From contig NC_059415.1 of the NCBI RefSeq assembly GCF_905220565.1, forward strand, positions 8,794,501 to 8,858,500: DNA of 64,000 nucleotides, in the 5' to 3' direction. The DNA is from Melitaea cinxia (Eukaryota; Arthropoda; Insecta; Lepidoptera; Nymphalidae). The notes below the pieces were generated by a model. It was not told where the DNA came from. It searched no databases and worked only from the letters and a program-made list of their open reading frames with translations. Shown piece after piece: positions 57,405-64,000 of this stretch (the first letter of the stretch is position 1; each line of letters opens with the position of its first letter). The translations under genes and the position numbers were made by a program.

Positions 57405-57510
57405 GGCGCGCGCGTGCGAGCGTGGGTGCGTGCGTGTCTGCGTGCGTGCGTGCGTGCGCACGTGCTTCCGTGCGTGTGCATGTGTGCGCGCGCGTGTGTG
57501 TGTGTGTGTG

Positions 57511-57541
<31 letters not shown>

Positions 57542-57542
57542 T
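57405..57542 (+). repeat. Alternating purine-pyrimidine tract (TGCG/TGTG)
   Basis: GCGCGCGTGCGAGCGTG, then TGCG-type repeats, then two pure TG runs separated by TGCG. About 135 bp of nearly unbroken alternation, with strong Z-DNA potential. It is open in several frames only because it is low complexity. Confidence 0.85.
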
Positions 57543-57691
57543 GTTTTAAGGTAGATATTTGTCAAGAATAATAAAGTGAGGTATTTGTCAAGAATAATTT
57601 TATACAAGCCCTTTGAAAAACCTAATTTTTTTTAAAAAATACAAAAGTTTCTTATTTATATTAACAAAACCATTTTAAAAATGCATGCACT

Positions 57692-57975
57692 TCAGCCTGT
57701 AACCCTTTAGGCCCTGTAGGCCTCTTTACCCATGTAGGAAAAGGATCAGAGTTCCAATGCGGGTTCCGGATATATTTCTTACTATGAGTAACCCACAAGG
57801 ACTGCATAAGCACCCAGACCACGGTAAACATCTACATGGTCAATACAAATGTTTGTCATGTGCGGGGATCGTTCCCACAACCGCCAGCGAAACAGCTACA
57901 AACCAGGGCTGTGACAGTTTTTTTTTTTTTTTTAATTATCGTTTATAAAGTTGCGTCAACGCGTCGTCTTTTAAA
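57692..57975 (-). mobile_element. SINE family B
   Basis: In complement the tail is at 57692 (CAGCCTGTAACCCTTTAGGC) and the head at about 57960 (ACGCGTTGACGCAAC). A 29-bp segment and the GATAGCGATCG block are rearranged, and a poly-T run (57919-57934) sits within the head. Confidence 0.75.
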
Positions 57976-58324
57976 AAATGCAGTATCCATTAAACCAAGT
58001 AACGCCTATTACGTTGGTTAATTACAAATTCTGCATGTAAAACTTAGCTCAGAACTCGAGACATTAACTCGAGGTAACAATCGCGATCTCAAAGGATTTA
58101 GTTTGTGCCATGAATTTCTCATTTAATTTATTTCTGAAAGTTGAGCTTTCCATTAAGTTCTATGAACATTTTAAACCAATTTTTTGTCAATGTGTTAGTG
58201 AAACTGTCTTCACAAATAAATGTGAAGATGGAAAATTTTCATATTTATTCGTTGTACATAAAGGTTTTTTAGTTTGTAGTATTTTAATATTCTTAATGTA
58301 AAAAAGTTACTACCAAAATATATT

Positions 58325-58540
58325 TAATACTAGCTACCCGGACAGACTTCGTTCTATCAAAAGTTAATAGTAAAAATATATTTTTTTTAATTTTTTTTTT
58401 AGTGTTAAAATCTTTTCCAACCTCTCTCAACCAACGTTAAGAAATATAAAAAAGAATGAATAAACTGAATCGGTTAAGCCATTCTCGAGTTATGCGCTTA
58501 GCAACATTCATTTTTATTAATATAGATACCTATACGGCGT
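58325..58540 (+). repeat. Dispersed repeat beginning TAGCTACCCGGACAGACTTC
   Basis: The typical lepidopteran block CCCGGACAGACTTCGTTC, a poly-T run, CTCTCAACCAACGTTAAG, GAATCGGTTAAGCCATTCTC, GAGTTATGCGCTTAGCAACA. Noncoding. Confidence 0.5.
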
Positions 58541-58769
58541 AAAAGGTTTAATTACGTAATTAACAAATAAAATCCAAATAAAATAGCTGAATTTAAAACG
58601 TTGTAATTAAACGCAAACAAACTAGAAGAGAGTAATAAAAAATTAATTACACAGCTTTGGTGAAAATTATAATGAACGCGAATTAAGAACACAGTTAATT
58701 TTAGTAAAAAAAAAGCAGTAAGCGTTAAGAATTAACCATTTGAATAGGATATTTTTGCATGTTGATTGA

Positions 58770-58925
58770 TTTGGCATTGATTTTGGCATAGGCCTCTTTC
58801 TCCATAGAAAGGTCGGAATTTAATCTACCACGCTGCCCTACTGCGGGCCGACAGATATTTTACCTACTATGAGTTACGATCGCCATCAGGTGTTTATTAT
58901 AACAGCGGTAGGAAGGCCCATAAGG
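58770..58925 (-). mobile_element. SINE family B, 3' part
   Basis: GGCATAGGCCTCTTTCTCCA, ACCACGCTGCCCTACTGCGG and ACTATGAGTTACGATCGCCA in complement match the 3' half of family B. Confidence 0.75.
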
Positions 58926-59130
58926 ATAGACCATATACATATGACACCCATAAATATATACCCATACCGGATTTGCGTATAATATTAATTTATAAAATAG
59001 TATTTTGTTCTTTTGTTAAAGGACGAATAAAAGAGCTTTAACAAGAAAAAGAAATATTATAAAAGACATACAAGTACCGACAGGACCATAATATAAAAAT
59101 ATTTTTGATATTAGTACGAGAAAAAATTAT

Positions 59131-59510
59131 TAATTTTTCATTATTTATCGTTGTGTCCATTTGTTATAAGTATTCTTTGACGGTTCGCAGGAAAGTGGAC
59201 ATAAGGTGCCAATCAAACCACTAATTACAAATTCATGCAACGTTTCGATCCTTTATTGGATCATCATCAGGTATCTTTACACGTAGCAGTCAATCGACAT
59301 CTCTTCATTAAAGTTCTTTTATTATGTAAGATTCTAAATCCAAATGCATTATAAATTATTTCTAAGTTACGTTTAAAGCTGTATTATATGAATTTTGAAA
59401 ATTTGTACTAAAACATTTAAATTTAAATGGGTAACAATATGCACAATTTTAAGTTATTAAGTTTTTCGGTTTGTACATTCACAATTGAAACCGTCAAAGG
59501 ATAATTATTA
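59131..59510 (-). mobile_element. Penelope-like or MITE-like repeat, copy 2
   Basis: It matches the element at 1087-1480 in inverted orientation, including the outer flank TCATTATTTATCGTTGTGTC. Here the two ends share only a short inverted piece (TTTGACGGTT at about 59177; AACCGTCAAAGG at about 59490), unlike the long arms of copy 1. The hammerhead-like core is at 59242-59270. Confidence 0.65.
59242..59270 (-). ncRNA. Hammerhead-ribozyme-like core, copy 2
   Basis: The minus strand reads CTGATGATGATCCAATAAAG then GATCGAAAC. Stem II (GATCC/GGATC) is fully paired, with one extra U after CUGAUGA. Stems I and III are not convincing. Confidence 0.4.
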
Positions 59511-59636
59511 AATTTTTTTTTAACTTAAATATTGTTGGATACATCAATTAAAATTTATTGACATTGCGAAATTGATTTAATAATATCTTAAGGTTTCCTT
59601 CAGGTGAATGCTTTTAAGGGATGTTTTTTGTTAATA

Positions 59637-60720
59637 ATATTTATTTATTTATGCCTAAAAAAACTTAAAACTAACATTATAGTGAACCCAATGCGTTAGT
59701 TAAGTTGATCGCAAATTCTACCTCTATCTACAGATTTTTGTATACAAATAACGTTAAATTTAACAAATAATTTAAACAATTCAACAAAATCAATAAAAAA
59801 AATAATAATAATTTTGTCTAACTAATTAAATAATCACACAAAAAAATCATGAAATTCGTAAAAACAAACATTCAATAATAATAACATAAATTAGTACATT
59901 TATATTAAAATCAATTTCAATCTGTAATATTAAATTTAACAATTAATTTAAACAATTCAATAAAATTAATTAAAAATAGTAATAATAATAATTTTACGTC
60001 TAATTAATCAAATAATTAAATATAAAAAAACATCATAAAATCCATAAAAACAAACATTCAATATTAATAACGCTAATACAATTAAAATCAATTTCAATAT
60101 GTCAGATTGAATAAATAATGTCATACTTGATCAAATTTTAAAGAATAAAAAGATTATCGAAAAAAACAATTAAGTACACAATTTATAACAAACTTTAGTG
60201 AACTCGTCCAGTGTACAACTAAACAGATCGACACGGCATGCCGCTGCGTTGAGCACTCGCAACGACCGCGTGAGCGGCGCGTCTCGCAGCAGGCCGGTGC
60301 GCGCGGACGGCAGCGCCAACAGCGGAGGTCGCCGATGACGCTCGACACTGCGAGGTGGCGCGGAGACCCTCAGCTCCTCCAGAACTGCCGGACTGTCTAA
60401 CTCACCAGGTAATACCTTTATCAGGTATTTGGCGAGAGCGACTTCCCGCTGTGTTTCCAGCTTGTTGTATCCCACAATGCCTATAACGAACAAGCTGGGA
60501 TACAGCAAGAGATAGCCTGGATACACTCAATACATTTTAAGGTAGAGGAACCTAATGAATTTATTTAGGAAGCGTTCCATCATAAGCTTATACTTGTCCT
60601 CACCCGGAGACCATACAACCGAGTTACACTCCAGATGACTCCTCACCAGTGCCTCGTATAATGCACGCAAAGCCTACATTGGTAAAGCTTCCCGCTTGCC
60701 TCAGTATGAAACCGAAGTTT
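59637..60720 (-). pseudogene. LINE fragment: reverse transcriptase C-terminus and repeat-bearing 3' UTR
   Basis: The minus strand from about 60720 reads the post-catalytic end of a non-LTR reverse transcriptase: LVRSHLECNSVVWSP, ERFLNKFIRFLYLKMY, then a TGA where the family has a sense codon (about 60528), then VYPGYLLLYP, a REVALAKYLIKVL block, a proline/arginine-rich stretch and RVDLFSCTLDEF, stopping near 60170. The following 530 bp look like its 3' UTR, with two 176-bp tandem units (59751-60103) and a final TAAA-type tail at about 59640. The lower part is locally GC-rich (60230-60330). It is 5'-truncated and carries a nonsense mutation, so it is dead. Clade not assigned; unlike the other two LINE types in the window. 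Confidence 0.75.
59751..60103 (-). repeat. 176-bp tandem repeat, two diverged units
   Basis: The units at about 59751-59928 and 59929-60103 share TTAAATTTAACAA, TTTAAACAATTCAA, AAAAACAAACATTCAA and AAAATCAATTTCAAT in the same order, with many small differences. Within the presumed LINE 3' UTR. Confidence 0.75.
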
Positions 60721-61035
60721 TGGTACTTTTACCCACTGTAGTTATCTTATATATAAAATTCTCAAGGAAACAAATTGTAAAAAAATAAGAGGATGATGTT
60801 AAAAAATTCTTACTTCCATAAAATTAAAAAAATAAAATGTAAGAAATATTTTATGTCTATTTATTAAAAAAGCATAGATTTATTTGAAATCACAAAACCT
60901 CAATTTCACGACTAATTAGACATTTCACGATAAGACGATTAAAATATTTCATTAAAGTTTTTTTACTGTCATAAAAAAATATAGGAAAAATAAAAATACG
61001 TTCGATATAGAGTATTATTCATTTTTATAAAAATA
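60721..61035. other. AT-rich DNA, nothing recognised
   Basis: No supported gene or repeat. Confidence 0.45.
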
Positions 61036-61639
61036 ATTGTGTTTGCAGACAAACGAAAAAAAAACGACTTCAATTACATCGACAAGTAATACAACGTAGA
61101 TCGACGAAAAAATAGTCAAGTAACTACGCGTTATCAAAGATTACTCAAATAGTAGTTATCAGATATCGATAAAATTTAAATGTGACCACATGATGAACAT
61201 CAGCTTTTCATTAAATTAAAAATTATCAAAATCGAAACACCCAGTAAAAAGTTATTGCAAATTTTCTAGAGTTTCCCTCGATTTCTCTGGGATCCCATCA
61301 TCAGATCCTGGTTTCCTTATCATGATACTAAACTATAAATATCCCCTTTCTAACAAAAAAAGAATTATTCAAATCGGTATATCCAGTAGAAAGTTATGCG
61401 GTATAATACAACGTAGGTCGACGAAAAAAGCGTCAAGTAAAAACGCATTATTAGATATAACTCGAAAAGTAGTTGTTAGATCTCAAATAAATTTAAATGG
61501 GACCAATTGACACACACTATCTTTCGATTAAAAAAAATTTGTCGAAATCGGTCCACCCGGTCAAAAGTTCTGATGTAACATACATAAAAAAAACAGTCGA
61601 ATTGAGAACCTCCTCCTTTTTTTGAAGTCGGTTAAAAAA
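61036..61639 (+). mobile_element. AACCGACTTC repeat, full copy
   Basis: TTGTGTTTGCAGACAAACG at the left and TTGAAGTCGGTTAAAAAA at the right. It follows 10935-11688 closely but has the GGGATCCCATCATCAGATCC block only once. Confidence 0.85.
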
Positions 61640-62204
61640 ATAGCTAAATATATATCTGAATGGCCTTCATGTCAAATTTCCATGAAATTTTGTGATTTCA
61701 GTACTATAAATTCACACAAATCTCATTCGGTTCTCTTTGGTGTATATTGACATTGCATGTTGACTTATACGATATTGGGTTGAAAGAATTTCAAAGTACG
61801 TTGTCACAGTTGAGTGCCTTTTATATAGTGCTTGAGTTTCAAATATCAAAAGTTATACAATATATTTTTGAATATCGAACATATAATTTGAGTCAATTGA
61901 ATACTAGTTCCATTGTACGTTGAGTGACATTAAACATGTGAACTGGTCTCCTCGTCAGTGTGTACGTGTCGACACCTTATGTCAAAACAGGCAGGCAAAC
62001 TCATTGCTCGAAGATTTTTATCTTCAAGCAATGAGGAATCTTCGAAATAAAGACTTGAAGAAGCCAAACATCGCCCAGCCCAATCGAATGTTAATGTCAG
62101 CTTCCTTGTCGAAGTTTTTTCGGCCCAGTTGAATCTACTCTATTATGCTTATTGCCTCTATGGTTTTTTATGTTAAAAACTAATAACAGAATTTTAACTC
62201 ATGT
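61640..62204. other. Intergenic DNA, nothing recognised
   Basis: A local inverted repeat (GCTCGAAGATTTTTATCTTC with AAGCAATGAGGAATCTTCG, about 62005-62046) could form a hairpin. A 70-codon frame at 61920 has no recognised domain. Confidence 0.4.
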
Positions 62205-62462
62205 AGGAGGGAACAAAAGGAAATTTTGCTCAAAATATGCGGCAGCCCCACTGGGACAGTACCTCGACCTTGCAGAAGATCACAGCTAAATAATTCTGTT
62301 TTTAAGTTGTTGCATTCCTGTCGGTGAGTATGGTAACCAGAGCTCCTGGGGAGGAATAGGGAATAGGGTCGGCAACGCGCTTGCGATGCTTCTGGTGTTA
62401 CAAACGTCTGTAAGCTACGGTAATCGTTTACCATCAGGTGAGCCGTACGCTTGTTTTCCGAC
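62205..62462 (+). mobile_element. SINE-like family D, best copy
   Basis: GGCAGCCCCACTGGGACAGT, CTTGCAGAAGATCACAGC, AGAGCTCCTGGGGAGGAATA, GGTCGGCAACGCGCTTGCGA and ACCATCAGGTGAGCCGTACG. This block is widespread in moths and butterflies. Degraded relatives occur at 22490, 24695, 26235, 30520 and 50790. No coding frame. Confidence 0.75.
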
Positions 62463-62584
62463 CTATTTGTATATATTTAAAAAAGTACGTTATATATAAA
62501 GAAATTTATCCTTGTGTATATCAGCTACTTAGGTTACCTTACAAGATAAAGGTATAATAAGGGTTAGATTATTTTAGTACTGAT

Positions 62585-62700
62585 GAGGTCGTAGGCGCAT
62601 GTATGTCTATCGATAAAAATGTAGCTATATCAGTTGGATGTTACCTGTAACACAAGAATGAAGCTACTTTCTTTAAGAACAGTAACTTTTTTACATAAGT
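62585..62700 (+). mobile_element. SINE family C, 3' part
   Basis: TCTATCGATAAAAATGTAGC, TCAGTTGGATGTTACCTGTA and AAGCTACTTTCTTTAAGAAC match the body of the copies at 36543 and 16754. The tRNA-like head is missing. Confidence 0.7.
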
Positions 62701-62939
62701 ATATTTAAAAAAAATATTTAAGGAATTTATTTAGAAAATTGAAAAATATCAAGGGTACACAGCTCAGTGTTGTCTCCTGTCGAGATATCGTGATACAATT
62801 GAAGTGTGTTTAAGCTTTACAACCACTGCAAGCTTAAACTAAAGTTACATTTTAATTAGTTCTACTTAAAATAAACGGCAAGAAACACAACAATAATTCG
62901 AATAATAATTTCAAAATCTACATAACTATTTATATATTT

Positions 62940-63145
62940 ACTAGCTGACCACGCAAACGTTGTTTTGCCAAGCATGTTATTAACCACTTTAATCCCCCCC
63001 CTTCCTTATAACTTAGGGGTATGAAAAATCGATGTTGGCCGATTTTCACACCTAGCCGATATGCACAAAAATTTTCATAAAAATCGGTTCAGCCCTTTTG
63101 GTAATGGTAACTAACATTGTGACATGAGAATTTTTTATATAAAAT
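62940..63145 (-). repeat. Copy of the 25305 repeat, inverted
   Basis: CTAGCTGACCACGCAAACG, ACCACTTTAATCCCCCCCC, CCTAGCCGATATGCACAAAA, CATTGTGACATGAGAATTTT in complement matches 25305-25490. Confidence 0.7.
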
Positions 63146-63629
63146 TGGTTTAGGAAATCCTATAACCATGTGATACGTAATACAAATAAAAATCACATAT
63201 TTTATCGTCCAAATATTTTCATTAACCCTAATAACCATATATTTTTTTAAATAAATATCATAGCATACACATATTATACGATTCAGTAGTTTACGATCTT
63301 TATAACACATTCTCTTTGTATTAAATTCCACCAACTGTCGAGTTTGTCAGTTTGATTCGATAATGGAATTTGATATAAGTTTTATTAAATGCTTTCGATT
63401 GATCGAATCTATAAAAGATTAAGCGTTTAATAAAATCAATTATAAAAAGAATAAAAATAAATAAAATCAATCTTTCAAATAGTCAAAATAATTTTTCTGA
63501 ACACACCATACTAAATTTTTAAGAGTTTATTTACGAGTATGTCTTATCATTAATTGCATTGACGTTTTTATACATAAAATTTAATTATTTTTCTTATATC
63601 GTTGTTAATCCACCAATAATAGTTAAACG
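63146..63629. other. AT-rich DNA, nothing recognised
   Basis: No supported gene or repeat. Confidence 0.45.
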
Positions 63630-63925
63630 TATTTGGTTGCAAACGAAAAAAAAACAGACTTTAATTTATATTAACAAGTAATACAACATAGGTACGTATT
63701 AGAATAAATAATGAATTAAATACGCAATATTATGAATAACTCAAAAATTACTCGTCAGATATATAGGTACATTAAATGGGAATGACAATCACTAGCTTTC
63801 GATTAAAAAAAGAATCATCAAAATAGGTCCACCCACTAATCAGTTATTCGGCAACACACATAAAAAATAATAATTTAAAAGTACAGTCGAATTGAAAAAC
63901 TTTTTTTGACGTCAGTTAAAAGTAC
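63630..63925 (+). mobile_element. AACCGACTTC repeat, shortened copy
   Basis: TTTGGTTGCAAACGAAAAAA with CAGACTTTAATTTATATT at the left and CAGTCGAATTGAAAAAC with GACGTCAGTTAAAA at the right. The central part is deleted. A poly-T run follows at 63929-63946. Confidence 0.7.
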
Positions 63926-64000
63926 GATTTTTTTTTTTTTTTTTTAATCAAGTTTAAGGGCTTTATCGCAAGAGCGATTATGTCGCCCTGGTTAGGAGAC

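Noticed and set aside
57356..57607. Cys/Val-rich and His/Thr-rich frames
   Set aside because: Low-complexity translations of the TGCG/TGTG microsatellite.
60154..60348. Arg/Cys-rich alternative minus frame
   Set aside because: Overlaps the LINE C-terminal frame in a locally GC-rich stretch; no motif of its own.
1..64000. CRISPR array, bacterial operons, rRNA genes
   Set aside because: No spaced direct repeats of CRISPR type and no bacterial-style gene packing; introns, SINEs and LTR elements show an animal nuclear genome.

Overview
The window is nuclear DNA of a moth or butterfly (Lepidoptera). It is AT-rich and intron-containing, and it is filled with repeat families known from lepidopteran genomes: SINEs with RTE-type LINE tails, the short-ended repeat reading AACCGACTTC at its ends, and LINE 3' tails. 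Two secreted-pathway UDP-glycosyltransferase (UGT) genes of the insect UGT33-like type are present. I see no operon, CRISPR array, rRNA gene or functional tRNA.

Layout. 1-5.6 kb: a Penelope-like or MITE-like element with a hammerhead-ribozyme-like core, an RTE LINE fragment with its 3' tail, and a 1.18-kb deletion derivative of a pogo-type DNA transposon. 5.63-9.87 kb: a 4.2-kb DNA transposon of a family I cannot name, with 33-bp terminal inverted repeats, a 5' intron and one large transposase-like gene carrying one frameshift and one nonsense codon. 9.9-13.8 kb: repeats, a two-level foldback element and a GC-rich island with a TATA-type promoter. 13.85-15.7 kb: UGT gene 1, minus strand, four exons. 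16-32.5 kb: gene-poor DNA with SINEs, LINE tails, a tRNA-like foldback and several composite repeats. 32.5-40.0 kb: a BEL/Pao LTR retrotransposon with apparently identical 333-bp LTRs, a 5-bp target duplication and a SINE inserted in its reverse transcriptase region. 41 kb: an exact 120-bp tandem duplication. 43.1-47.5 kb: UGT gene 2, minus strand, same exon plan as gene 1, with nested SINEs in intron 2. 48-64 kb: more SINEs and LINE fragments, including two degraded reverse-transcriptase C-termini.

How it fits together. The only convincing host genes are the two UGTs. They are head-to-tail tandem paralogues whose exons 2 and 3 have identical lengths (223 and 220 bp), now separated by about 27 kb of mobile DNA that includes the young BEL element. 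Both encode a signal peptide, an N-terminal catalytic His, the UGT donor-binding signature and a C-terminal membrane anchor, so both look functional for conjugating small lipophilic compounds in the endoplasmic reticulum. Most of the rest is a layered record of transposition. Two SINE families end in a tail resembling the RTE LINE tail at 2353-2405, which suggests RTE-dependent mobilisation. All exon boundaries, identities and families were judged by eye.
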